DNA of 64,000 nt, from contig NZ_JAQZSJ010000001.1 in NCBI RefSeq assembly GCF_029360585.1, positions 434,001-498,000 on the forward strand, given 5' to 3'. The position numbers and the translations under genes are program-made. Shown here piece after piece: positions 25,758 to 33,999 of the stretch (position 1 is its first letter; each line of letters opens with the position of its first letter). The notes beneath the pieces were generated by a model that saw nothing but the letters and a program-made list of their open reading frames with translations, had not been told where the DNA came from and did not search any database. This DNA comes from Cohnella caldifontis. GTDB lineage: Bacteria > Bacillota > Bacilli > Paenibacillales > Paenibacillaceae.

Positions 25758-26546
25758 TCATGCTTTCCGATATCTCACGTTCAATACTTCCGTCAGCATG
25801 TCGCCCAGCTTCGCGACGGCATAATCCAGGAATCGGGCTCCTTTGTCCGGATTCGCCTTCGTCGGCGCTCCAATCACCCCCTTGTTCGAGACGTCGCTCG
25901 TTTTCCACCCCGGAATGATCGGTCCTTTGATGCTGACGTGGCGGTTGTCCGTCAAATGGGGATCCGGATATTCGTCCTCCGCCTTGGCCATGTCCACCAG
26001 TTCGGGACGGATGGCCAGCATCAGGGAAGTCTCCAGCTCGCAGGCGTGGAACACGCCGTATGCCCCGGACTCTTGGGATTCCGCCAATATGTCATTCCAG
26101 AAGGAGGTAAACCACCAGTCAAACACGAAAAACTCGGCGTCAAGTTCGATCCGCAGATCCCGGCTGACTACGTTCAACAGATCGGTGTTGCCGCCATGGC
26201 TGTTCACGAAAATGAAGCGGTCGAACCCGTGGCGCCGGATCGAAGCGCAAAGGTCGCGCAGCATGACCATCACCGTCGGTGTGGAGAAGCTGAGCGTGCC
26301 CGGATAATCCGAGTGTTCGTTGCTCTTGCCGATCGGAATCACCGGAGCGATCATGACGTTATGGCCCGGAAACTCCGAGCGGGAAGCCAGACCTTCCATC
26401 AGCCGGTTCAAAATGATCGTATCGGTACCGACCGGCAGGTGGGCTCCATGCTGTTCCACGGCTCCGATCGGCACGATGACGAGGGCGTTCCCTTTGTCCA
26501 TTTCCGAGATTTCCTTGGTCGTGCACTGCATCCATAGACGAATCAT
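25758..26546 (-). CDS. Creatininase-family amidohydrolase
   Basis: A 262-residue creatininase-superfamily enzyme. Metal-binding blocks are VPIGAVEQHGAHLPVGTD, FVNSHGGNTDLL and FHACELETSLML (HAGxxET in most relatives). Family members hydrolyse cyclic or linear amides, for example creatinine, using Zn or Mn. Start 26546 has GGAGG eight bases upstream. The gene sits inside the ECF cluster, between EcfT and the S component. It is a second candidate, with the cyclase, for opening an N-heterocycle such as an imidazolone. Confidence 0.87.
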   Translation of the reverse strand: MIRLWMQCTTKEISEMDKGNALVIVPIGAVEQHGAHLPVGTDTIILNRLMEGLASRSEFPGHNVMIAPVIPIGKSNEHSDYPGTLSFSTPTVMVMLRDLCASIRRHGFDRFIFVNSHGGNTDLLNVVSRDLRIELDAEFFVFDWWFTSFWNDILAESQESGAYGVFHACELETSLMLAIRPELVDMAKAEDEYPDPHLTDNRHVSIKGPIIPGWKTSDVSNKGVIGAPTKANPDKGARFLDYAVAKLGDMLTEVLNVRYRKA

Positions 26547-26580
26547 GGCAGCAGCCTCCATTCCGTTGGGATAACGCGGA

Positions 26581-27363
26581 TTAGTAGGGTAATTCCATGC
26601 CGCAGTACACGGCAATCGACCATAGGACCACGTAGAACGCCGCGAAACGGATGTCTTTCCCCGAGATCCGGAATTTCTGATAGGCGCTCCTCCTGCGGGC
26701 GAATTGAAGGCCGTACAAATGCATCGAGAGCGCGATCGCTTGGCCGGATTGGATCGTCCGGATGAAGAGCGGGAACAGGACGGCCGAATACCGGCGGATC
26801 CGGACGGCGATCCCGCCCTTGTCGAGCTCCAGCCCCCGCGCCCGCTGGGCGTCGGCGATCGTCTGGAATTCGGAAATCATCATGGGGATGATCTGGAATA
26901 CGAGTCCGACCATGAAGGCCGCCTTGAACGGCACTCTGAACTTCTGAAGCCCATAGATCATCTCGCTGAAATTCGTGGCCATGATCAGCGTGTAGAAGGA
27001 CGAGACCATGAGGAAAATCCGGCAGGCCGAGACGGCGGCTTTCCACAGGTCCGCCGGCTCCAGCTCCCAGGAGCCAACGGTCAGGAGCGCGGCTTCTCCG
27101 CCGTTCTTGGCCATACCGATCAGCAGCCACGTCACGAAAGCCATCGCGAGCAGAGGCAGCAGCCGCCTGGCCATTCCCCCGGCTTCCTTGACCAGGCCGG
27201 ACAGCGTCCAGAGCAGGAGGGAGCCGGCCAGCAGCATGCCCAGCACGTACGGATTCCGGCTGATCACCGTCAGGATCGTCATTCCCAGGAACCATGAAAT
27301 TTTGACCCGGGGATCGACCCGGTGCAGCAGCGTGGATCGGTTCACGTATCCGTTAAACTTCAC
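26581..27363 (-). CDS. ecfT: ECF transporter transmembrane (T) component
   Basis: A 260-residue EcfT-type protein with N-terminal helices (ISWFLGMTILTVISRNPYVL) and the paired coupling-helix signatures ending ARG and similar (IADAQRARGLELDKGG; ALSMHLYGLQFARRRS). It links the ATPase to the S component. Its start overlaps the EcfA stop by 11 bases, typical of an ECF operon. Confidence 0.88.
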   Translation of the reverse strand: MKFNGYVNRSTLLHRVDPRVKISWFLGMTILTVISRNPYVLGMLLAGSLLLWTLSGLVKEAGGMARRLLPLLAMAFVTWLLIGMAKNGGEAALLTVGSWELEPADLWKAAVSACRIFLMVSSFYTLIMATNFSEMIYGLQKFRVPFKAAFMVGLVFQIIPMMISEFQTIADAQRARGLELDKGGIAVRIRRYSAVLFPLFIRTIQSGQAIALSMHLYGLQFARRRSAYQKFRISGKDIRFAAFYVVLWSIAVYCGMELPY

Positions 27364-29029
27364 CGCCGTCCCCTCCCTTCCGCGCAGCTTCGTTTCCGGT
27401 CAGGCAATCCAGGAATCCGGGAATGGACAGAATGTCCGGCACGCCGAGGCGATTGCCGAGCCGAGTGATTTCGGGAAGCTTGATCCTCGCTTGATCCAGA
27501 AGGTCCTCCCGGCGGAACACGTCCGCGACCGGGCCCTGTACGAGGACGTTGCCGTCCTTCATCACGATGGCGTCATCCGCCGTTTCGGCGACGAACGTCA
27601 TCTCGTGGCTGATGACGATCAAGGTTTTCCCTTCCCCGGCCAGCCGCTTCATCAGATCGGCGAGCATCGCCTTCAGCCCGCGGTCCATGCCGAGCGTCGG
27701 TTCGTCCAGGATAACCACGTCCGGATCGGACAGCAGCACCGACAGGATCGTCAGCATGTGCTTGCGTCCCATGGACAGGTTGTTCGGGAATGCCTCCTTG
27801 AACTCGAGCAGCCCATGGGCGCGCAGCAGCTCCGTGACCTGCTCCTCCCTCCACGGAAGCTCCATGGAGCGGACCGAGAACGTCACTTCCTTCCAAACCG
27901 AATCTTCGAAGATCATTTGGTCGGGGTGCTGGAACACGTAAGCGACCGAACGGGCCATCTCGGCGGGGGATTTATCCCCGATCGATCGGCCGCGGTAGCG
28001 GATCGTGCCGGAGGTCGGCTTCACCAAGCGGATCAGGTGGCGGACCAACGTCGTTTTGCCCGATCCATTCTGCCCGAGCACCGCGGTGATCCGGCCCGGC
28101 ATAAACCGCGTATTCACGCCTTTCAGCGCGCGAAAGCCCTCGTAATCCTTCACCAGTCCCTCGATCGCCAAGGCGGGCTCGGCCTCTTTCTCCGCGGGAC
28201 GGAGCGGCGGCTCCGGCACGATCAGCTCCATGCCGCTCAACACCCGTTCGGCTTCCTCCAAGCCGAGGAACAACGGAAAGTCGCCCCTGAGCCTTGCGTG
28301 ATGGTACAACTCCACCGCCTGGGGGACGGTCACGCCAAGACGTAGATACAGGGCTTCGTTCCGAAGAAACGCTTCCGTGCTTCCGTCGAACGCGATCCGG
28401 CCCTCGTCGATCCCGATGACCCGGTCGACGGCGCCGGCGGGCCAATCCAGGTTCTGGTCGATCAGCAGCACCGTCTGGCCCTGCGCCTTCAGCCGCTTCA
28501 AGACTTCGCGAACGAGTTCCTTGCCCGCCGGATCGAGGGAGCTGACGGGTTCGTCCATGATGAGCAAATCCGGTTCCATGCAGAGAACGGAGGCGATGCA
28601 TACGATCTGCTTCTGCCCGCCGGACAGCGAACTTACCGCTCTCTCCCGCAAATGCCCGATCCGAAACAGGTCCAGGACGCGGTTCAGCCGGCTGTCGATT
28701 TCTTCCCGGCTTAGGCCGAGGTTTTCCATGCCGAACACGACGGCATCCTCCACCCGATAGCCGAACAGCTGGTTATCCGGAATTTGCGTGACCAGCCCGA
28801 CTTGGCGGCCGCCGTCTTCCGCGAACGAGATTTCCCCGGAGAGCTGTCCGTCCTTGTACAGCTGCGGAATCACGCCGCTCAGGAGGCCGCCGACCGTCGA
28901 TTTGCCGCTTCCGCTGTTTCCCGTCAGCATGACGGTTTCGCCGCGACGGACGTCGAAGCTCACATGGTCGACCGCCCGCTTCTCGCTGTATGGATACCGG
29001 TAGGAAAGCCGCTTCACCGATACGACCAT
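27353..29029 (-). CDS. ECF transporter ATPase, two fused EcfA domains
   Basis: A 558-residue fusion of two ABC ATPase domains. The first has GNSGSGKST, SSLSGGQKQIV and LLIMDEPVSSLD; the second has GQNGSGKTT and VVILDEPTLGMD. The second signature reads LSMGRKHM rather than LSGGQ, an unusual change in a catalytic loop, so one of the two ATP sites may be weakened. Start 29029 has AAGGAGG nine bases upstream. It energises the EcfT/S complex encoded downstream. Confidence 0.88.
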   Translation of the reverse strand: MVVSVKRLSYRYPYSEKRAVDHVSFDVRRGETVMLTGNSGSGKSTVGGLLSGVIPQLYKDGQLSGEISFAEDGGRQVGLVTQIPDNQLFGYRVEDAVVFGMENLGLSREEIDSRLNRVLDLFRIGHLRERAVSSLSGGQKQIVCIASVLCMEPDLLIMDEPVSSLDPAGKELVREVLKRLKAQGQTVLLIDQNLDWPAGAVDRVIGIDEGRIAFDGSTEAFLRNEALYLRLGVTVPQAVELYHHARLRGDFPLFLGLEEAERVLSGMELIVPEPPLRPAEKEAEPALAIEGLVKDYEGFRALKGVNTRFMPGRITAVLGQNGSGKTTLVRHLIRLVKPTSGTIRYRGRSIGDKSPAEMARSVAYVFQHPDQMIFEDSVWKEVTFSVRSMELPWREEQVTELLRAHGLLEFKEAFPNNLSMGRKHMLTILSVLLSDPDVVILDEPTLGMDRGLKAMLADLMKRLAGEGKTLIVISHEMTFVAETADDAIVMKDGNVLVQGPVADVFRREDLLDQARIKLPEITRLGNRLGVPDILSIPGFLDCLTGNEAARKGGDGGEV

Positions 29030-29055
29030 GTCCAACACCCCTCCTTTCATGGCGA

Positions 29056-29607
29056 TCAGGCCATCAGATCGTGCATGCTGACCACGCGGCCCAGCACGTA
29101 GTCGATATGCTCAAGCGCCGCTTCATGCTGCTTCTGCGTCGTGCCGGCCACGCATTCCTTCGGAACGACGACGAACATATCGTGCTGCTGCGCGTCCGTC
29201 GCCGTCGCCCGGACGCACACATCGGTGGCCGCACCCGTCAGGATGAGGGTGTTCACGCCGAGTCCTTTGAGGAGAACTTCCAGATCGGTTTGGAAAAACG
29301 CGCTGTATCTCCGTTTCTGGATCACGTAATCGGTCGGCTCCGGTTTCAGCTCTTCCAGGATTTCCACGCCTCGGGTGCCCTCCACGCAATGGATCGGTTC
29401 GCTGCGGTCCAGTTCGCGGCCGAAGTCGACGTGGTTTTTACGGTGGATTTCCTGGGTATAAATGACGGGGATCCCTTTCGACCTGGCGTAAGCCAGCAGC
29501 TTCCGATTGTTCGGAATCAATTCGGGGTCGGCCTTGCAGGGAATGACCGCTTCTTCCCCGACGAAGTCGTACTGCATGTCGATGACGATGATCGCTGTTT
29601 TTTCCAT
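29056..29607 (-). CDS. Isochorismatase-family cysteine hydrolase
   Basis: A 183-residue cysteine hydrolase with the D10-K98-C131 triad (AIIVIDMQYDF, VIQKRRYSAF, GAATDVCVRATA) and the conserved Ala-Ala/Thr cis-peptide region. Relatives include nicotinamidase, N-carbamoylsarcosine amidase and ureidoacrylate amidohydrolase. With the other hydrolases here it could cleave a ureido or carbamoyl group. It starts at 29607 (GAAAGGAGAAGG upstream), directly after a terminator-like hairpin, and is the first enzyme gene of the BMC run. Confidence 0.88.
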   Translation of the reverse strand: MEKTAIIVIDMQYDFVGEEAVIPCKADPELIPNNRKLLAYARSKGIPVIYTQEIHRKNHVDFGRELDRSEPIHCVEGTRGVEILEELKPEPTDYVIQKRRYSAFFQTDLEVLLKGLGVNTLILTGAATDVCVRATATDAQQHDMFVVVPKECVAGTTQKQHEAALEHIDYVLGRVVSMHDLMA

Positions 29608-29629
29608 TTGATCCTTCTCCTTTCGATTC

Positions 29630-29689
29630 GAAAAAAATAAAAATCCGTCGTCAGAAGAGAAAACACGCACTCTCTCCAACAACGGATTT
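29630..29689 (-). terminator. Terminator or attenuator ahead of the BMC/ECF genes
   Basis: AAATCCGT (29641-29648) pairs with ACGGATTT (29682-29689), with an inner AGAGA/TCTCT stem. On the minus strand it is followed by a long U-rich run ending 20 bases before the isochorismatase start. Either it ends the DUF2294 transcript or it attenuates readthrough into the BMC operon. I found no known riboswitch aptamer in the ~85 bases before it. Confidence 0.7.
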
Positions 29690-29772
29690 CTTCGTCGTAA
29701 ACGAACCAAGAAACGCCGATGGTATGGATCCGGTATCCGCCGAGATGAATCCCGGAGAATCGCCGATTGCCT

Positions 29773-30123
29773 TCAAGGTTCCAACATCACCACGGTGACC
29801 GCCCACTCGGTTGCCGGATCGTAATCCCGCAGGATGGCCGTCGCCTGGAGTCCCATATCTTCTTCCAGCTTTCGGTGGAAGCGGATCTTGAACTCCGAGT
29901 GAAGCGCGTAATCGACCGCCTGCTTCATCAATCCGTAACGGGACTCCAGCGCTTTGAGCGCGGCGACCCGCTGATGCTTGACGTAAACGGAGATGGCGCC
30001 GTCATTCTCGGCAATCTTCAGACGCGTGACGCCGAAGCCGTAGATTTCCTTGTTGACCTCATTATAGATGCGGGTCAACAGCTTCTTGGCCTCATTTGTC
30101 AGGTTTCCTCTCAGAAGCGTCAT
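29773..30123 (-). CDS. DUF2294 family protein
   Basis: A 116-residue protein of the DUF2294 family (also labelled MpsC-like in domain collections). It begins TNEAKKLLTRIYNEVNKEIY and continues with YGFGVTRLKIAENDGAISVY and the VDYALHSEFKIRF segment. Function is not established; the family is often found near membrane-energetics or regulatory genes. Start 30123 is chosen because GGGGTGA precedes it; a longer GTG-started form lacks an RBS. It is the first gene after the promoter at 30189-30216, so it heads the BMC-operon transcript. Confidence 0.65.
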   Translation of the reverse strand: MTLLRGNLTNEAKKLLTRIYNEVNKEIYGFGVTRLKIAENDGAISVYVKHQRVAALKALESRYGLMKQAVDYALHSEFKIRFHRKLEEDMGLQATAILRDYDPATEWAVTVVMLEP

Positions 30124-30188
30124 CCCATTCACCCCAGTTGCAGGTCGGAAGTCTTGATGCGGCACATAACGTTCATGAACTTGACTCT

Positions 30189-30216
30189 ATTATACGACTT
30201 TTCCCCGGGTTGTAAA
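30189..30216 (-). promoter_or_regulatory. Sigma-A promoter heading the DUF2294-ECF-BMC run
   Basis: TTTACA (30216-30211) and TATAAT (30194-30189), 16 bases apart on the minus strand, are near consensus. The start would be about 60 bases before the DUF2294 codon. A 17-bp dyad touches the upstream side of the -35 box. Confidence 0.75.
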
Positions 30217-30222
30217 GGATTG

Positions 30223-30239
30223 TGTAAGATAACCTTACA
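30223..30239. promoter_or_regulatory. Dyad TGTAA-N7-TTACA upstream of the BMC promoter
   Basis: The plus strand reads TGTGTAAG-N5-CTTACACA (30221-30241), a perfect eight-base inverted repeat. It lies just upstream of the -35 box, a position suited to an activator. The same TGTAA-N7-TTACA core is found at 36064-36080 in the BtpA/BMP promoter region. Confidence 0.65.
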
Positions 30240-30380
30240 CATTTCGAATTAGGGCTTTTTCCGTGACGTTCAAATCGCTCACGACCAGCGGGATCCCGGA
30301 CCGGAACACGATCCGCGCGTCCTCGGGATCGACGTAGATCATCGTGTCCGGGACCGCAGTCGATCAAAATCGGAATCAGG
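30235..30380 (-). pseudogene. Nucleoside hydrolase remnant
   Basis: Directly after the permease gene comes a frame reading IPILIDCGPGHDD, the nucleoside-hydrolase N-terminus, with a good RBS (GGGGAGG) but no ATG (CTG in its place). It then shifts into another frame reading MIYVDPEDARIVFRSGIPLV to a stop at 30235, which matches the family's DPEAA.IVF..G block about 170 residues further in. Roughly 160 codons are missing. It is a deleted, frameshifted third nucleoside hydrolase that once ended the transporter operon. Confidence 0.7.
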
Positions 30381-30385
30381 CCTGT

Positions 30386-31306
30386 TCACCTCCCCTTGCG
30401 CAGCTTCCGAGCCTGCCTGTAAGAATAGATGACCAAGCCGAGCACCGTCGTGATATAAGGCACGGTGGAGATTAACTCCGACGGGATTTTCAGCAGTTGC
30501 AAGGCGTTGGCCAGCGCCTGCGCGAACCCGAACAGGAAAGACGTCAGCGTCGTGCCGACGGCCGTTCCGCGGCCCATCGATTCCGCCGCGAGCGCGATCC
30601 ACCCCCGTCCAGCCGTCATGTCGCGGGTAAACAGCGACAAATAGCCCATGGACATGAACGCTCCGCCTAAACTGGCGAACAATCCGCTCAGCACCAGCGC
30701 GATATACTGGATTTGCTTGACCCGGATGCCGACCGATTGGGCGGCCTTCGGGTTTTCGCCGACCGCGCGGATCCGCAGGCCGAGCGGCGTCCGATTCAGC
30801 AGGAAGTATACGCCGAGCGCCGCGAGGATCGACAGGTAGGTCAGCACGTGCTGGCCGGACACGATCGGCCCCAAATAGGGGACCCGCTCGATTAGCGGTA
30901 TATGGAGGTCCGGCAGCATTTTGCTCGCCAGCGTCGAGGACGTGCCTTTCTCGCCGGTCAGCACGTAGAGCAGGAACACCGTACCTCCCGAGGCGAAGGC
31001 GTTGATGGCGATTCCGCCCAGAATGATGTCCGTCTTGAGTTCCAGCGTGAACAACGCGAGGATGGCCGAAATCAGCATGCCGCCAAGCATGGCTCCCAAC
31101 AGTCCCGCCAAGGCGCTGCCCGTATAGGCGCTGATCAGAACGCCCGTCAGGGCGGAGGTCAGCATGATGCCTTCCAGACCGATGTTGACGATGCCGGCGC
31201 GGTTGGAAATGAGTGCCCCGAGCGCCGCGAACAGAATCGGGGTCGTCACTCGAAAAATGGAAAAGGCGAAATCCGTGGTGAAGATAATCTCGAAGAACTT
31301 ATCCAT
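30386..31306 (-). CDS. BMP-type ABC transporter permease (second)
   Basis: A 306-residue permease of the nucleoside/branched-chain-type BMP ABC systems, with about eight helices and the marks NRAGIVNIGLEGIMLTSAL and LRIRAVGENPKAAQSVGI. It pairs with the permease whose 3' end overlaps its start by eight bases. Such systems import purine or pyrimidine nucleosides. The stop codon is followed at once by the nucleoside hydrolase remnant, supporting a nucleoside substrate. Confidence 0.9.
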   Translation of the reverse strand: MDKFFEIIFTTDFAFSIFRVTTPILFAALGALISNRAGIVNIGLEGIMLTSALTGVLISAYTGSALAGLLGAMLGGMLISAILALFTLELKTDIILGGIAINAFASGGTVFLLYVLTGEKGTSSTLASKMLPDLHIPLIERVPYLGPIVSGQHVLTYLSILAALGVYFLLNRTPLGLRIRAVGENPKAAQSVGIRVKQIQYIALVLSGLFASLGGAFMSMGYLSLFTRDMTAGRGWIALAAESMGRGTAVGTTLTSFLFGFAQALANALQLLKIPSELISTVPYITTVLGLVIYSYRQARKLRKGR

Positions 31307-32348
31307 TCTTCTGCGCCTCCTTCAGCAGCATCCGGTTTTTCCAGAATTTCAGGAACTGGTCCGCCGAGACGAGAAGCAGAATGACGGATTGGATGACGGC
31401 GATCATTTCGGCCGGCACGTCCGAGTATCGGGACATCATTTCCGCGCCGATGCGGATGTAGGACAGGAAGAACGCGGAGCCGACCACGGCCGCAGGATTG
31501 TTCTTGGCCAGCATGGCGACCAGCGCCCCGTCGAATCCGTACCCGGGCAGCGCGACCCAATCGAACCGGGGATGCATGCCCAGCACTTCGACCGAGCCGC
31601 CGACCCCGGCCACGAATCCGGCCAGCAGATGCACGTAAACGATCACCCTGCCGGTTTTGATCCCCGAATACTCCGCGAATTCCCGGTTCGCTCCGGTCAT
31701 GCGCAGCTCGTAGCCCCATCGCGTCTTATACAGGAAGACATGGGCTAGCGCGATGAATACGAGCACGACGATAAGCCCGATATGAACCCGGGTCCCCGGA
31801 ATGATGCGGGCCAGAACCGCCGTCTGCTGGATCTTGTAGGAGGAGGTCGTATACGCGCTCGCATCCCGCAGGAAATAGTTCAAAATATAGAGCCCGACGC
31901 CCAGCAGGATGCTGTTGAACATGAGGGACGTGACGAGTTCGTTGGCGTTCCATTTGGCCTTCAGAACCCCGGGGATCACCGAGATCACGGCTCCGACGAC
32001 GCCTCCGGCGGCAATCGCCGCCAGCGGATGAACGAATGCGTTCAGTCCGTTCTGGATTCCGACGGCCGCCGCGACCAAACCGGAAAAGAAGAAGATGCCT
32101 TCCGCCCCGAGATTGAACATTTTCATTTTGAAAAGCAGGGAAACGGAGATTCCGGTGAACATGAGCGGGATGGCCACTTCGATGACATTGCCGAAATGGG
32201 ACATCGAGGAGAACGGCTCGAGAAGAAACACGCGCATCGTTTCCATCGGCTGTTTGCTGATCAGCGTGATGCACAGCATCGAAAGGAGCATCGCGATGAA
32301 GATGACCGCCAGGGTCCGGATCAGCTCGAAATATTTCAGCTTAAACAT
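31299..32348 (-). CDS. BMP-type ABC transporter permease (first)
   Basis: A 349-residue permease with the features of the YufP/NupP-type partner: LLFKMKMFNLGAEGIFFFSG near the middle, VIPGVLKAKWNANELVTSLM, and LRMTGANREFAEYSGIK. About nine to ten helices are expected. It overlaps the ATPase gene by eight bases on one side and the second permease by eight on the other, so all three are co-translated. Confidence 0.9.
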   Translation of the reverse strand: MFKLKYFELIRTLAVIFIAMLLSMLCITLISKQPMETMRVFLLEPFSSMSHFGNVIEVAIPLMFTGISVSLLFKMKMFNLGAEGIFFFSGLVAAAVGIQNGLNAFVHPLAAIAAGGVVGAVISVIPGVLKAKWNANELVTSLMFNSILLGVGLYILNYFLRDASAYTTSSYKIQQTAVLARIIPGTRVHIGLIVVLVFIALAHVFLYKTRWGYELRMTGANREFAEYSGIKTGRVIVYVHLLAGFVAGVGGSVEVLGMHPRFDWVALPGYGFDGALVAMLAKNNPAAVVGSAFFLSYIRIGAEMMSRYSDVPAEMIAVIQSVILLLVSADQFLKFWKNRMLLKEAQKNG

Positions 32349-33894
32349 GGTTCGCCCTCCCGATCTGTTCCGCGTCCTGCCTTTTCATCCCCAGCATGTA
32401 GAGCCCCAGCTCCTGTTCCGATAATTCCGAGGGCTTGTCGAAGTACGCGACGATTTCGCCCTCGTACATAACGACCAGGCTGTCGCTCAGCTCCAGGATC
32501 TCGTTCAGATCCGCCGAGACGAGCAAGATCGCGCACCCTTCCTTCCGCAGCTCCAACAGCTTACGGTGAATCAGCTGGGCCGCTCCGACGTCGACCCCGC
32601 GGGTCGGCTGCTCCGAGATCAGAAGCCTCGGTTCCGAGAAGCTTTCCCGGGCAACGACAACCTTCTGCATGTTACCTCCCGAGAGCATGCCGATCTGCTG
32701 CGCAGGCCCAGAGGTCTTGACCTTGAACGCCTCGATCATGGACTCCGTCAGCTTCCACATCTTCTTGCGATTCAGCAAAGGGCCCGCGTTCCACTCTTTC
32801 CGCTTGTAGCGGGTCGAGATCACGTTGTCCAGGATGCTGGCTTCCCCCGCCGAGCCTTGACGCATGCGGTCTTCCGGAATATAAGCGACGCCGCGCCCGC
32901 GGATCGACTCGATATCGAGCCCGGAAATGTCCGCCCCGTCGATTTCTATGGCGCCGGCCGCCTCCGGAAACCTGCCCATCACCGCTTCCACCAGCTGCGA
33001 TTGCCCGTTTCCTTCCACCCCGGCGACGCCCAATATTTCACCTTCCCGCACGGAAAGTTGTATGCCATGTAAGAGGAGCTTGCTTTGCGGACCCGCCAGG
33101 GACAAGTCTCGTACCCGCAGTACCGGTTTGCCGAACGGCCCGGGATCTTTCTCGTATTTCAGCACGACGTCCCGACCGACCATCAGGCGGGTAATGTCCT
33201 GTTCCGACACTTCCCCGATCGGAAAGACGCCTTCCGTGCGTCCGGCGCGCATGATCGTGATCCGGTCGCATATCGCTTTCACTTCTTTCAATTTGTGGGA
33301 AATAAAAACAATGGTATGTCCGTCTTGCTTGAGCAGCTTGAGTTCCTCGAACAATTCCGCCGTTTCCTGCGGCGTGAGAACGGCCGTAGGCTCGTCCAGG
33401 ATGAGGATTTTCGCCCCGCGGACCAGCGCCTTCAAGATCTCCACCTTTTGCTTCATGCCGACGGTGAGATTTTCCACCTTCTGCAGCGGATCCACATGAA
33501 GGTTGTACTTCTCCGCGTATTCCCGGGTGATCCTCGCCGCTTCCGCGTAATCGACGGCCACGCCTTTTCTCGGTTCCATCCCGAGAATCATGTTCTCCGC
33601 CACGGTGAAGGACGGCACCAGCATGAAATGCTGATGCACCATGCCGATTCCGGCGCCGATCGCGTCTTGAGGCGACCCGAATCGGACTTTGGAGCCCCGG
33701 AGGTAAATCTCTCCCGTGCCGGGTTCCTCCATGCCGAACAAAATTTTCATGAGCGTCGATTTGCCGGCGCCGTTCTCCCCGGCCACCGCGTGAATCTCCC
33801 CTTCCGCAAGGGCAAAGTTCACGTCGCGGTTCGCGACGACGCCGTTGGGATATACCTTGGTGATATTTCGCATTTCCAGCAAAATTTCCGTCAT
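32341..33894 (-). CDS. BMP-type ABC transporter ATPase (two domains)
   Basis: A 517-residue protein with two ABC domains, as in sugar and nucleoside importers. Domain 1 has GENGAGKST, the Q-loop [16 protein letters not shown] and [14 protein letters not shown]. Domain 2 has [10 protein letters not shown] (a degenerate Walker A, normal for this subfamily), [10 protein letters not shown] and [14 protein letters not shown]. It powers uptake through the two permeases encoded downstream. Confidence 0.92.
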   Translation of the reverse strand: MTEILLEMRNITKVYPNGVVANRDVNFALAEGEIHAVAGENGAGKSTLMKILFGMEEPGTGEIYLRGSKVRFGSPQDAIGAGIGMVHQHFMLVPSFTVAENMILGMEPRKGVAVDYAEAARITREYAEKYNLHVDPLQKVENLTVGMKQKVEILKALVRGAKILILDEPTAVLTPQETAELFEELKLLKQDGHTIVFISHKLKEVKAICDRITIMRAGRTEGVFPIGEVSEQDITRLMVGRDVVLKYEKDPGPFGKPVLRVRDLSLAGPQSKLLLHGIQLSVREGEILGVAGVEGNGQSQLVEAVMGRFPEAAGAIEIDGADISGLDIESIRGRGVAYIPEDRMRQGSAGEASILDNVISTRYKRKEWNAGPLLNRKKMWKLTESMIEAFKVKTSGPAQQIGMLSGGNMQKVVVARESFSEPRLLISEQPTRGVDVGAAQLIHRKLLELRKEGCAILLVSADLNEILELSDSLVVMYEGEIVAYFDKPSELSEQELGLYMLGMKRQDAEQIGRANHV

Positions 33895-33946
33895 GTCCGA
33901 CTTCCCTCCCCCGATACGGAGCCCGGTTTGTTCCGTGATTGCAGGA

Positions 33947-33976
33947 GAAGGAAATTCCCCGCGGGGAACTTCCTTC
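33947..33976. promoter_or_regulatory. Strong intercistronic hairpin between lipoprotein and ATPase genes
   Basis: A 30-base near-perfect palindrome (arms GAAGGAAATTCCCCG and CGGGGAACTTCCTTC, one mismatch) lies in the gap. No U run follows, so it is unlikely to be a full terminator. Such stems commonly stabilise the upstream binding-protein mRNA, giving more lipoprotein than membrane subunits. Confidence 0.55.
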
Positions 33977-33999
33977 CCGATTCATGCTGCCGGTCGGCT

